DNA of 64,000 bases from DATKMS01 sp035541735 (GTDB lineage: Bacteria; Desulfobacterota; Binatia; HRBIN30). The translations under genes and the position numbers were made by a program. Numbering within the stretch: position 1 is the first letter of the stretch; each line of letters starts with the position of its first letter. The stretch covers positions 1 to 64,000 of the forward strand of contig DATKMS010000096.1 in NCBI GenBank assembly GCA_035541735.1. Direction: 5' to 3'. The notes beneath the pieces were generated by a model. It was not told the DNA's origin, made no database searches, and saw nothing but the letters and a program-made list of their open reading frames with translations. Shown here one piece after another: positions 33,686 to 43,700 of the stretch.

Positions 33686-35248
33686 TCAGTGGGTGCGGCG
33701 TCGAGCGGCCAGCGCCGCGGAAATGAACTGCGCGTAACTCGGGCCGATCTTCACGGCACCGACGTAGTTCACGTGATGCCAGTCGTTGAAATCTTCCGCC
33801 GGCAAGACCGCGCTCAAGTCGTGGAACGACACGCCGGAGTAGCGGGTCAGTCCTTCGAAGAACGCGCGATATGCACGGTAGTACGGACTATCGCCATAGT
33901 CCTTGAGGATCCACGGGCTCTCGGGGCTGTTGACGATGACGACCGTTGTTCCGCTCGTAGACAACTCACGGACCAGTCGCTCGAACTCCCCATACTCCCC
34001 CCGCGCGGTGAACGCCTGGTTGCGCGCCGCGACTTTCAGCTCACGGTACCGCCTGAAGCGTTTCGCGAACTCGGAGTCGCCCTGCAGCATGGCTGCCCAT
34101 CTCGTTGCCAGAGACCCCGCGAGAGGGTCGCCGAAGCGGAGGAACGTGTCCATCTGCCGTTCGTCGACCGGTGGGTAGCGAAGCGGAGCAGCGCCAGCCT
34201 TTGCGTGCCTCGGCGGAAGCTGCCGCAGTCGCACGCTGAGCAAGCGCCAATCGTCCCTGGCGTCGCTGGCGTTGGGCACCCACGTACTGTCGGCGTCCAC
34301 CTCCAATAGCCGTTCGTGCTGCAGAGCCAGCGGCAGATGAATCGTCTTCCATCCGGGCTGGTCCTCGTTGCGTTGCGCTACCACTCGACCGCCGGCGGAA
34401 AAGCGCAGCGTCACCTGCCCACGCTGAGCGATCCATTCCGGCGCCACGTAGTACTCGAGGTCGGCAGTGGCCGCCCCATCGACGGGCAGCGCGAAACGCT
34501 GCGCCGCATAGCCGTCGGGATAGATGCCGTATGCACCGCGAGCCGCGCGGCTGCGCAGCCAGCGCGGCAGCAACTTGAGGTGATCACGCAAGCTCGAGCG
34601 GATGAGCTTCCGGTACCGGTAGAGATCGCTGCTTCCCGCAAACACCAGGTCGAGTTTGCTGCCCAGGGTCATGTACGCGCCCCGCTCGCGCAGCGTCTCC
34701 CACGGGGGGAGCACGTAGCGGACCTGTTCCTTGAGGTCGCGTTCGAAGCTCGGATTGAGGAAGTCAACGAGATTGACGATCAACACGACGACGTCGGGCT
34801 GGATCGCCTCCCGTTGCGCCGCAAAAAAGATGCGCGAATCGGACGGCTTGATGCCGGGGAGCAAAAGCCGGTGCACCTCTAGCGGGACGTCGGGTTCATG
34901 CGCCCCAACCAGGCTTCCGACTTGATACTGGTCGAACGATCCAGTCACGGAACTGCCGAAGGCGACCACACGCACCGTGCCGGGCGGCTTGGGCTGCTGC
35001 AGGCGATGCACATCGAGCAGGAACTGATACCCATAGTCCGCAGAACGCCCCGTCAGTTTCGGGACATTCCAGAAGTACAGGTGGAACGTCAGCTCGAGCA
35101 GCAGGAGCAGAACCGGAATCGGGAGCCACACCTTCCACAGCAGGGAAGCGTCTTGCGCAGCACTTGCACCGGCCGCCGCGGACTCCTCCTGAACAACGTC
35201 GACCGGTGTGTGCGTCACAACAGCCCGCTCGTTGACGGCAACCTGCAT
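33686..35248 (-). CDS. SGNH-fold membrane-anchored protein, probable polysaccharide O-acyltransferase partner
   Basis: A 520-residue protein with a single N-terminal transmembrane anchor (about 38-60) and a long periplasmic part. Block I reads VVAFGSSVTGS (nucleophile serine at about 99-100, GSS in place of GDS). The C-terminal block V reads DFNDWHHVNYVG with Asp489 and His491/492, as expected for an SGNH catalytic pair. A central beta-rich region (about 230-330) could be a carbohydrate-binding insert. It precedes the MBOAT gene by 2 bases. By analogy to AlgJ/AlgX it would transfer the acyl group onto the polymer. The overall sequence is divergent. Confidence 0.72.
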   Translation of the reverse strand: MQVAVNERAVVTHTPVDVVQEESAAAGASAAQDASLLWKVWLPIPVLLLLLELTFHLYFWNVPKLTGRSADYGYQFLLDVHRLQQPKPPGTVRVVAFGSSVTGSFDQYQVGSLVGAHEPDVPLEVHRLLLPGIKPSDSRIFFAAQREAIQPDVVVLIVNLVDFLNPSFERDLKEQVRYVLPPWETLRERGAYMTLGSKLDLVFAGSSDLYRYRKLIRSSLRDHLKLLPRWLRSRAARGAYGIYPDGYAAQRFALPVDGAATADLEYYVAPEWIAQRGQVTLRFSAGGRVVAQRNEDQPGWKTIHLPLALQHERLLEVDADSTWVPNASDARDDWRLLSVRLRQLPPRHAKAGAAPLRYPPVDERQMDTFLRFGDPLAGSLATRWAAMLQGDSEFAKRFRRYRELKVAARNQAFTARGEYGEFERLVRELSTSGTTVVIVNSPESPWILKDYGDSPYYRAYRAFFEGLTRYSGVSFHDLSAVLPAEDFNDWHHVNYVGAVKIGPSYAQFISAALAARRRTH

Positions 35249-35283
35249 CGGCTAGCTCTCGCATTCCATAGACGCGCGGGTCG

Positions 35284-36957
35284 TCATTTGCGCGGCTCGA
35301 GTGCCGCCCGCTCGTAGATGACGATCTCCGGACACAAGCTGGTTATGCGCAGACGCAAGGTCCGAGGCTCCTGCACGAACCGTGCAACCGCGCGATAGGG
35401 CAACGCCCCGCCCTCCAGCGCCTTCAGGAACTCCACTGCGCGTGGCTCGGCAATGAGCAAGGTATTGCCCTTCCGCCAATCGGGGTTCCAGCGATGCGTG
35501 ATTCCCTTCTTCGCGGCCGAGCTCGTCACAATCAACATCGGGTCGCGTGCCGTAACACCGTCGATCGTACGCTCCGCCAACGGCACCACCTTGGCGTTCA
35601 GGCCGGGGAAGCGCGGCAGATACGCCGGCTTCTGATAGATCTCGACGCTGCTCCCGGGCGCAACGTGCTCCCGCAACCAGGCTTCGGCGCGGTAGCGCGG
35701 GTCGTGGCGCAGCAGCAGATCCAGTTCTATGGCTCGCGCAGTCCCATAGAGACACAGCGCCCCGACCACGACAGCGGCGGCGGTCCGATGTCTCGATTGG
35801 AGCACCACCGCACAGAGCGCACCCGCACAGACAGAACTGATGACGAGCAACGGCAGCACATAGCGCAGCGTGATCAGATCGAGCGTGCGCAGGGAGAGGT
35901 AATAGTGTGCAAGCGCCGGCGTGAGGAGCAACAACGCCCAGCGCGTGTGTCGGATCGCAAGGTAACCAGCGCCAATCATTGCCGCGATGAGCAGTGGCCA
36001 GCCGAGGCCGCTCTGGACAGCATCGGACAATTGCTGAAGGTACTTGTATTCCTTCGCACTCCCCTTGAAGAGCGCGAACTCGACCGGCGCCAGGCGGGCG
36101 GATACGCCGGGAATCGAACGCCCGCTGAGATAGAGAATGCGATTCACGAACCCGCTGGGATTCCACAGCACGTTGTTCACCAGGAGCAGCGTACCGACTG
36201 CGGCAACCACGCATGCGAGGCTGCCTTGGCTGCATACCGCCGCGCGCCAGGCGCGCAGTCCATTCTGCCCGGCTCCCAGCGCTTGCCGGCGGGAGATGGT
36301 CACCAGGATCGGCAGCGGTAGCAGCAACGCGAAGGCCTGTTCCTTCGTCGACACGGCCATCGCCGCAGCGATGCCGAGCACCACGAACCCTGCCCGCTTG
36401 CCGGTCTGCGCGGCAACCGTGGTCGCCCAGAGCGCCAGTGTCTGCCAGAAGAGGAACACCGCATCCAAGTTCGTCGTGTGGGCATAATAGACCAACGGGT
36501 AGGCGGTCGCCGCGAAGGTGGCCGCCAGCAGCCCGGCCAATCGGCCGAACAGTCGCCGTCCGATCCCGTACGTGAGGCCGACCGTTGCCGTGATTGCCGC
36601 GACGCTCACCAGTCGACCGATGAGGCTCATCACGTAGAGTGCGGACTCCGGATGCGCAAACCCGTACGGATACACAGACTGTGGGTGTCTGAAGTTGCCG
36701 GTCAGCAGCAGCAGCGCCAGATAGGGTACGTTTGCCAGCAGCAAGATCAGCGGATATCCGAGCGGGTACTTGAAGTAGAACCATCCCGAGTTGAACGTGG
36801 TGAGGGAGCGCCGCGCGATGCTCAGTACGGTGAGCGGCCCGATCGCATCCGCCGCCCACGAGGCGTTGCCGTTCGGCAGACCCCAATTGATCCCGCAGAG
36901 CCCAAGGGCCAGGCTGACCGCCAAGATCCCCATGAGCCATCGGTCGCCGCGCCCCAC
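35284..36957 (-). CDS. GT-C membrane glycosyltransferase (PMT/ArnT/GT39-like)
   Basis: A 557-residue protein with about ten transmembrane helices and a soluble C-terminal domain of roughly 130 residues. After helix 1 the loop reads INWGLPNGNASWAADAIGPL, with an acidic residue where GT-C enzymes place the catalytic aspartate; helices 3-6 contain HTTNLDAVFLFWQTLALWA and STKEQAFALLLPL, typical of PMT_2-type proteins. GTG 36957 is the first start, ATG 36933 an alternative. It would use a polyprenyl-phosphate sugar, such as one made by the GT2 at 22465. A 646-residue overlapping frame in this region is only a shadow. Confidence 0.75.
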   Translation of the reverse strand: MGRGDRWLMGILAVSLALGLCGINWGLPNGNASWAADAIGPLTVLSIARRSLTTFNSGWFYFKYPLGYPLILLLANVPYLALLLLTGNFRHPQSVYPYGFAHPESALYVMSLIGRLVSVAAITATVGLTYGIGRRLFGRLAGLLAATFAATAYPLVYYAHTTNLDAVFLFWQTLALWATTVAAQTGKRAGFVVLGIAAAMAVSTKEQAFALLLPLPILVTISRRQALGAGQNGLRAWRAAVCSQGSLACVVAAVGTLLLVNNVLWNPSGFVNRILYLSGRSIPGVSARLAPVEFALFKGSAKEYKYLQQLSDAVQSGLGWPLLIAAMIGAGYLAIRHTRWALLLLTPALAHYYLSLRTLDLITLRYVLPLLVISSVCAGALCAVVLQSRHRTAAAVVVGALCLYGTARAIELDLLLRHDPRYRAEAWLREHVAPGSSVEIYQKPAYLPRFPGLNAKVVPLAERTIDGVTARDPMLIVTSSAAKKGITHRWNPDWRKGNTLLIAEPRAVEFLKALEGGALPYRAVARFVQEPRTLRLRITSLCPEIVIYERAALEPRK

Positions 36958-36980
36958 GCTTGGTCGGCGCCTCCCCGCGC

Positions 36981-38273
36981 TCAGGCGCGCTCCCGCATTC
37001 GCGGCAACAGATCCCCGACATCGGAATCATTCGCGTCGTGGCATTGAACCTCCGCCAGCCAGTCGAACAGCTGCCGGCGCAGGAGGTCCGCCCGCGCGCC
37101 GTCCTGCTCGACCAGATTTCGCACTTCCGCAGGATCCGAAACAAGATCGTAGAGTTCGTTGGCCTCGTCCGAGCGCCAGACGAACTTCTCACGTCTGGTA
37201 CGGATGGCTTTCATCCGCACATCGTACGCGCGGTAGTCCACGTCGGGGCGGGCGCGCCGCGCCGCCGACAGATCCGGGCGGAAGCGTTCCGCAACCACGA
37301 ACGGGGGGCCGGGTGTTGCCCGCGCCGCATCGAGCAGCGCACGTCCCTCGCATAGCGTATCATCATGTCTGATTCCGGCCAGCCGTAGAACCGTTCGGAA
37401 CACGTCAGTGGTCTGAGCGAGTTCGTCAACAGCGAATCCTTGCGGTACAACCGCGGGACAGCGGATGATGAGCGGAATGCGCAGGAGGTCGTCGTGCAAC
37501 GCGGGGCACTGTTCTGGCAGCCCGCGCGCACCGAGGTGCGCACCGTGGTCCGCCGTCACAACAACCACCGTCTGCTCCCACGCGCCGCGGCGACGCAGAA
37601 ACTCTGCGATCTCTCCCAGGCGCATGTCTATGTAGCGTAGGGCGCCATCGTACAACGCCGGAATCGACTCCGTGGTTGCGGCGGACGGTCGATGCCCGAG
37701 AAGCGGGCCGTCGTGGGCACGCACCGTATCGGCCGACAGCTGGAGCTCGTTGTAGTGCACGAAAGCGAAGAATGGCTGCACGCTCGCACCCAACCACCGG
37801 CGCAGCGCCTGATTGGTGCGGCGGGCACCGGCATCACGCCGGCGTAGCAGTACATCGCTGGCGCGCCGCCCGAGGGATACTGCGCGGGCAGCAATGCGGT
37901 TCTGGTAGCGTTGCGTGAAGAAGGCATCAAAACCACGTCCGAAGCCCGTGTCCGGGCTCACCGCGGGGTGTGTACAGAAGGCCGCCGTCCGATAGCCCGC
38001 GGCTTTGAAGCACTCGGCCAGCACAACTCGGCGCGCCGCCAGGGCACCATGCTCCTCAGTTGCCCCGTGCACGACGCCGGGCGCGCCCGTGAACAGCGAG
38101 GCGTGGCCCGAGAGCGCCGATGCGGCGTTGGCAATCATGGCCGTAAACCGCACGCCTTCACGGGCCAGGGCGTCGGTGACCGGCGTCGTCTGCCGCGTGT
38201 ACCCGTAGCACGACAGGTGATCCGCTCGCGCGGAGCCGAGGACAACGAGCAGAACATTCAGCGACTCAGCCAT
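36981..38273 (-). CDS. Sulfatase/alkaline-phosphatase-fold protein lacking the formylglycine site
   Basis: A 430-residue protein of the sulfatase superfamily: N-terminal strand followed by RADHLSCYGY, a central HYNELQLSADT region and VVVVTADHGAHLG with the conserved metal-binding Asp-His. The active-site motif C/S-x-P-S-R before the LxTG helix is replaced by A-L-S-G-H (SALSGHASLFTG), and the first metal aspartate expected before LRADH is replaced (LGSARADH). Sulfatase activity is therefore unlikely. It may be a phosphoglycerol/phosphoethanolamine-type transferase variant, a binding protein or a pseudoenzyme. ATG 38273 follows a TTG; it has no signal peptide. Confidence 0.75.
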   Translation of the reverse strand: MAESLNVLLVVLGSARADHLSCYGYTRQTTPVTDALAREGVRFTAMIANAASALSGHASLFTGAPGVVHGATEEHGALAARRVVLAECFKAAGYRTAAFCTHPAVSPDTGFGRGFDAFFTQRYQNRIAARAVSLGRRASDVLLRRRDAGARRTNQALRRWLGASVQPFFAFVHYNELQLSADTVRAHDGPLLGHRPSAATTESIPALYDGALRYIDMRLGEIAEFLRRRGAWEQTVVVVTADHGAHLGARGLPEQCPALHDDLLRIPLIIRCPAVVPQGFAVDELAQTTDVFRTVLRLAGIRHDDTLCEGRALLDAARATPGPPFVVAERFRPDLSAARRARPDVDYRAYDVRMKAIRTRREKFVWRSDEANELYDLVSDPAEVRNLVEQDGARADLLRRQLFDWLAEVQCHDANDSDVGDLLPRMRERA

Positions 38274-38303
38274 CAATGCGTGCCAGTCCTGTGCAGTCCG
38301 GAG

Positions 38304-39563
38304 TCATAGCTTGCAAAGCCACGTCCAGAACTCCTTGTTGTAACGATCCGGGTTGCGCGCCAGGCGGAGGCGAAACGACAAGACGAGGTTGTCCCAGATC
38401 GCGTCGCCGCTCACCCCCTGGTACACGAGGCGGGCGGGAAACTTGAGACGCAGGTTCCAGCACGACGGCACGCCGCGGTACACCCAGTCACGCTCTCGGG
38501 TGAAGTCGATGACCCAGTCGCCGCCGTGCGCACCATCGACAACCCACCAGGTCACGATGTTCACGCGCGGTGCAATCGACGGATCCGCTTGCAGCAACGC
38601 TGTAAAGTAGGCGTGAAAGCGCTCATACAGATCAGCTGGCGCCTCACCTTCACTGGCGAAGCCCTCGGCGATTTGCGCGCCGTGCTGGCGGCTGAGGTCC
38701 TCGATCTGCTCCAGGCGCCGGCTCCAGTCGGGCGCAGGGTGCAAGCGCGTCAGCGAGCCATCGGACGTCCACACGTCACCGGGATTCATCTGCACCCCTT
38801 CGATCTGCGGTGCGGCAACGCGCAGCCGCTCGATCGCCTCCTGCGGCGTGCTGACGTAGTGGGGCGTATTCATGAACAACTGATCGGGTGCCAGCAACGC
38901 GAAGTTGCCGGCCGCGGGGACAGCGCGCTTGGTGCGCAGCAAGCGGGCCCAGCTGACGAACTCTTCGAGGTGCGATTCTTTCGACTCCCGCCAGCGCTGA
39001 AGCTTCGATCTCAGCGGGAACTCAAAGCAACCCGGATATTGGCTGGCGCCCGTGAAGGTCAAGAAGGCCAGATCGATCTGGTGCTCTCTTCCCAATTGTC
39101 CCAGCGTCGCGTCGTCGAGGTGACAGTCGTTGACGTTGAGCACCGTGGTACTGCCGTCCTTTACCAGGATGGCACTATCGTCCCAGGTGCGATCGGGTGG
39201 AATGAGACGTACCGTCAGACCGCTGCCGTTGCAGCGGAAGTCACGTCCGAAATCGACCTCGGTGATGCGCGAAAAGCCAAGGGCCGCGATACGGTCGCGA
39301 AAGCGCTTGCGTTTGAAGTTCGCAATGATGACGTGGACGTCCTTGTCGAGCTGGCGCAACGTCGGCGGATCGAAGTGGTCCATGTGCTCGTGCGAGATGT
39401 ACAGGTAGTCCAGCTTCGGCAGGTCGCGCGGCCCCAGCGCGAGCGGCGGATAGTGCCACCACGTGCCGTGGTAGGTCGGGTCCGTCAACCACGGATCCAT
39501 GAGGATGCGCGTGCCGGCCGATTCCAGCAAAATGCAAGCGTGCCCGATGTACGTAACCTTCAT
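38304..39563 (-). CDS. Metallo-beta-lactamase-fold hydrolase, CMP-Neu5Ac-hydroxylase-like
   Basis: A 419-residue MBL-fold protein. The metal motif is SHEHMDHFDP (H58, H60, D62, H63), with further ligands near NVNDCHLDD. The layout MKVTYIGHACILLESAGTRI, MDPWL, then a long C-terminal domain is that of the CMAH/UlaG-like branch, but it lacks the N-terminal Rieske domain of true CMP-Neu5Ac hydroxylase. Its start overlaps the GT4 stop by 4 bases, so it belongs to the EPS operon. The substrate may be a sugar lactone or nucleotide sugar, which is inference. Confidence 0.78.
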   Translation of the reverse strand: MKVTYIGHACILLESAGTRILMDPWLTDPTYHGTWWHYPPLALGPRDLPKLDYLYISHEHMDHFDPPTLRQLDKDVHVIIANFKRKRFRDRIAALGFSRITEVDFGRDFRCNGSGLTVRLIPPDRTWDDSAILVKDGSTTVLNVNDCHLDDATLGQLGREHQIDLAFLTFTGASQYPGCFEFPLRSKLQRWRESKESHLEEFVSWARLLRTKRAVPAAGNFALLAPDQLFMNTPHYVSTPQEAIERLRVAAPQIEGVQMNPGDVWTSDGSLTRLHPAPDWSRRLEQIEDLSRQHGAQIAEGFASEGEAPADLYERFHAYFTALLQADPSIAPRVNIVTWWVVDGAHGGDWVIDFTRERDWVYRGVPSCWNLRLKFPARLVYQGVSGDAIWDNLVLSFRLRLARNPDRYNKEFWTWLCKL

Positions 39564-40747
39564 TCCCCCCTCACTGAGACGGCTGGGGCAAGCGGCTTCG
39601 CCAGCGGCACGCCGCGCGCCACAGCCAGGTCCAAGTACAGCTGCTCCATCCGCCGCACCATCGCATGAGCGGAGAAGCCGTCGGCCACGATGCGGCGACC
39701 CAAGCGGCCCATCTCCTGGGCGCGCGCCGGTTGCTCAAGCAGGTCGCTGATCGCGACGGCCAGTGCGTGCGGATCCTTCGGCGGCACCAGCAAGCCGCTG
39801 TGGCCGTGCCGTACCACCTCGCAGGTACCGCCGACATCGGTCGCGACCACAGGCTTCTCCATCGCCATGGCTTCGAGGATGGCGTTCGACATCCCCTCGT
39901 CGTGCGACGACAGCACGAACACATCGAAGGCAGAGAGCACTTCCGGCATGTCGCCACGGCGGCCCAGCAACGACAGGTGATTCTCGAGGTGTAGGGAGCG
40001 CACGAGATCCTGCAGCGTCTCGTCGAGGCTCACCTCGCCGACGATCACACCATGCACTTCTGGACGCGTCTGCCGCACCTCGCCAATAGCACGGATGAAC
40101 TCCTCGACTCCCTTGCGCACGCGCATGCGCGTGATCACGCCGACGATCGGCCGATCTTCCTGCAGCCCCAGGCGCGCCTTGAACGGCGCCGGCGGCAATG
40201 GCCGGAAGCGATCCGTGTCGACGCCGCTGGGGATGACCGCCATCTTCTCGCGTGGGCAGCCCTCATTGCCATGCACGAACTCGCGCACCGCCTCGGCGTT
40301 CACCATGACGCTGTCGGCCAACGCGTTGCCGATCCGGGCGCCAACCAGCTCGAAGCCGCGGCGCCAATGACAGCCACGCTTGCTGCACAGCACCACCGGT
40401 ACGCGCGCCATTCGCGCACTGATCGACCCCACCAGATTGGCGCGCAGCAGGTAGTTGTGGACGATGTCGATACGGTCCCGGCGCAAAGCGCGCGCCAATG
40501 CCGCCACGCGTCTCATCAACCCCAGGCCCTTGAAGCTGGCGCTGGCGCTGGGCGCGTGGATGGCCACCCCGAGAGCGCGCGCCGCATCGAGCAGCACGCC
40601 CTCGCCCGTCAGACAATAGAGAACGGGATCGAAGCGGCTGCGATCCAGGAGGCGGAGCACCTGGATGAGATGGGTCTGGCTGCCGCCGACTTCCATCGAT
40701 TTGATGACGTAGGCGAGCCGAATCGGTTGGCTGAGCGTTGGCGTCAT
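39560..40747 (-). CDS. GT4 glycosyltransferase
   Basis: A 395-residue GT-B enzyme. The N-terminal acceptor domain has RLAYVIKSMEVGGSQTHLIQ, with the G-G-S/T-Q motif typical of GT4. The C-terminal domain has VGVITRMRVRKGVEEFI, LLGRRGDMPEV and EGMSNAILEAMAMEKPVVATD (E-x7-E). It is coupled by 4-base overlaps on both sides: to the MBL gene downstream and to the large beta-helix gene upstream. The donor sugar is not predictable. Confidence 0.92.
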   Translation of the reverse strand: MTPTLSQPIRLAYVIKSMEVGGSQTHLIQVLRLLDRSRFDPVLYCLTGEGVLLDAARALGVAIHAPSASASFKGLGLMRRVAALARALRRDRIDIVHNYLLRANLVGSISARMARVPVVLCSKRGCHWRRGFELVGARIGNALADSVMVNAEAVREFVHGNEGCPREKMAVIPSGVDTDRFRPLPPAPFKARLGLQEDRPIVGVITRMRVRKGVEEFIRAIGEVRQTRPEVHGVIVGEVSLDETLQDLVRSLHLENHLSLLGRRGDMPEVLSAFDVFVLSSHDEGMSNAILEAMAMEKPVVATDVGGTCEVVRHGHSGLLVPPKDPHALAVAISDLLEQPARAQEMGRLGRRIVADGFSAHAMVRRMEQLYLDLAVARGVPLAKPLAPAVSVRGE

Positions 40748-43700
40748 TGCGGGTAGTGATAGCCGAGGTCCGTCGGGCCGGTATCGCGCTCCTGGGTGAT
40801 AACGACCGACCGATTCCCCAAACCCAGTTCGACGGCCGTCCGCGTTCCCCGGTCGATCCCGGGACTCGTCGGTTGAACGCGCATGCCATCGGCCGATTCG
40901 CAGCCGATGCCTTTGCTGGCCGCGCCGCCGGCGAACTGTGGCGCGGCGTCGACGTCGCTGTCTCCCGCCTGCATCCGGGCTCCATAGCCGTCGGTGTTCA
41001 GATTGTTGCCTGCCGCAAGGGCGGCGCGCCGGGCCGCGCGTGCGGTAATGCCTGTGCTGCCGTTTCCGGAGATGATATTGTTGTAGACGACGCCGCGCGC
41101 TACAGGCGCTCCCGTCTCGTGGATCACGATACCCCTCTGCATGTTCGCCGCGACCGTGTTGTTCAACAACTGTGTCGCCGCGTGGGCGCCACGCAGGCGG
41201 ACACTGACACCGTTACCACCGTTGCCGCAGATCAAATTGTTCACGATGCTCACCGCGTCACCGAAGGTCACGATGCCGTCGCCGCTGTTGCCGCACAGAG
41301 TAGAGTTGCGCAGTGTGACGTCGTGAGCCGCACGCGAGACCCGCAGGCCGGGACCGCGCGCCCCGCTGAGGGTCAGCCCATCGAGCCGTGCAGGACCCAC
41401 AACCATCGGAGCAGCGTGCCCGCCTGCATCGACGACAACCTTGCCGGCAGGATCTCCCGTCAGTTGTCCGCTTTCATCGCCCAGCAGCACGACGACGGCA
41501 TTCGATCGACGCGGAACGCCAAACAACAAACGTTGCTCGTGATAGACACCGGGACCAATGACAATAACACCGTCACCGGACACCGCGGTGAGCGCCCGCT
41601 GGATCGAAGCGAACGCCCGGTCCGGGGAGAACCCATAGTTGCTGTCGTTCCCGGAAGTACGCACAAAGATTACCCCTGGGGCCGCGGCAGGAAGGGACAG
41701 CCCGTACAGGAATGGATAGTGATACCCCGCGTCGGCGGATCCCACGTTCGGCACTCCATTGCTGCGCGTTGATCCGGTCAACAGCGTGTTCGACTCACCA
41801 TCGTCGATGCCGAGCGCCGGATTCGCGGCAGACTGGGCCAGATGGAAGTCATCATCGAGGAAATCGGTCCCGCCCAACTTGCCGTCGGGGCCGAGCGGAT
41901 TGACGAATAGCTGGACGCTCTTGGCCGGCACGAAATCGGAATCCGCGCGTGGCGTATTCGCCTGGAAACCGTCCGGCACAACGTTGAATCCGCTCAGGTA
42001 GCCCGTGAATGAATTCTGCTGCGCAAGGACGCCTTTGCCGTTTCCCGCAACGATATTGCGCAACACCGCGGTGCCGAGTGCGGGGCCGGTGGTGCCGCTG
42101 CCGCCGACGAGGATGGCGTCCGCGCCATTGGCGTAGACTGTGTTGTTGGCAATGGTGCCGTTGTTCCCCTGCTCGATGCGGATGCCGCCGGTGCCGTTGG
42201 CATAGACGAGGTTGTTGTCGATGACGGCGCCCTCCGCCCCAAGCGATTCGATGCCGCGCCGCTGGTTGGAGAAGACGACATTGTCACGCACTACCGAGTC
42301 GTCGCTGCCATCGCGCACCTGGATGCCCGCGGACATCGCACCAGTGACCGAAAAGCCACGTACCGTCGCGTTGCACGCATTCAGCAACGTGAACCCCGTG
42401 TCGCCGCCCGTTGCGTCCAACAGAACGACGCCTGGTACATCACCGGTGGCCGTGCCTGTTGTGTCCGCGAAGAACGTCACAGGTCCACGGTTCTGGAGAG
42501 GGTGGACGCTCATCTCCGCATAGGTACCGGGGCCAACGACCACGGTGCCACCCGCGCCAGCGCGCTCCGCCGCGTCCTGAATCGACGCCAAAGCACGCTC
42601 GGGCGCCAAGCCGTCATTCGCCTTGCTGCCGTTCGGTCGCACGAAAACCGGCATGTAGAGCACCGGAGTTGTGGTGTGCTGGTCAGCCGCCGCGCCGTAG
42701 TGGTAGCCGATGTCGATCACGCCGACGTCGGGCACGCCGTTGTGCGCGGTCGTTCCCATCAGACCAATGTCTGCGACCAACGCTGGCCCAGCGTCAATTC
42801 CAGGACTCTGAACGGTCTGCCCACCGCGTCTTTGCTGCAGCCGGAAATCATCGTCCGCGTAGTCGTCTCCGCCGAGTCGGCCGTCTGCGCCAGCGGGGCT
42901 GAGGAAGAGCGGGTCGGCAATCAGGTCATAGTTGTTGAATGGCGTACCCTGCCCGTAGCCGTCCGGGTTGATGTTGAAGCCGGCGACGTAGCCGCACGTC
43001 GAGGAGCGCGCCACTGCGATGCCCGCCCCCTGCTGCATCTTGTCCCCTTGGTTCAGCCGAAAGATGTTGCCAGCCACGAGCGCGCCGGGGGAAGGCGCTT
43101 GGGCCGTACCGATCCGCAGCCCCCAGCCGCCGTTCCCATACACGGTGTTTTGCAAGATCTTCGCTCGCGGCGCGGCGAGATCATTGGTGCCCAACGCCAG
43201 GCCGTCATTTACATTGTCGTAGACCAGGTTGTTGACGACCAACGCATCAGGCGCCGTGCGCAGCGTAATGCCGGTGTCGCCATTGCTGAAGACCAGGTTG
43301 TTTTGCACGACACCGCCGTTGCTGCCCTGCAGAAAGATGCCGTGGCTGCCGCTCGTCCCGATGGTGTTGTTGGAGATGGTCGGGATGACGGCGTTTCCAG
43401 CTGACTGGAGCGACAATCCCGTCGTGCCACTGTGCAGGACCGAATTGCCATTTGTGGTCACCGTACCGCTGGCGTAGACCGCAATGCCACCCTTGGTGCT
43501 GCCATCGACGTCATTGCTCAGGAGGAGGAAATCCGAGCCACCCGTCTGCTCGGTTCCGACGCCGACGGCGATGCCGTTCCCGTTGCTGCCCGCTACATGA
43601 TTGCGTACGAAGCTCAGCCGCGTGCTGAGCCGCACGACGACACCGTCGGCGGAGTTATCTTCGACGATATTGTCGGCAACCGACCCGCCTGCGGCACCGA

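Noticed and set aside
35252..37192. 646-codon frame on the - strand
   Set aside because: It runs in another frame over the GT-C gene (35284-36957), which has clear membrane helices. The longer frame is Arg/Gly/Ala-rich without any recognisable domain.
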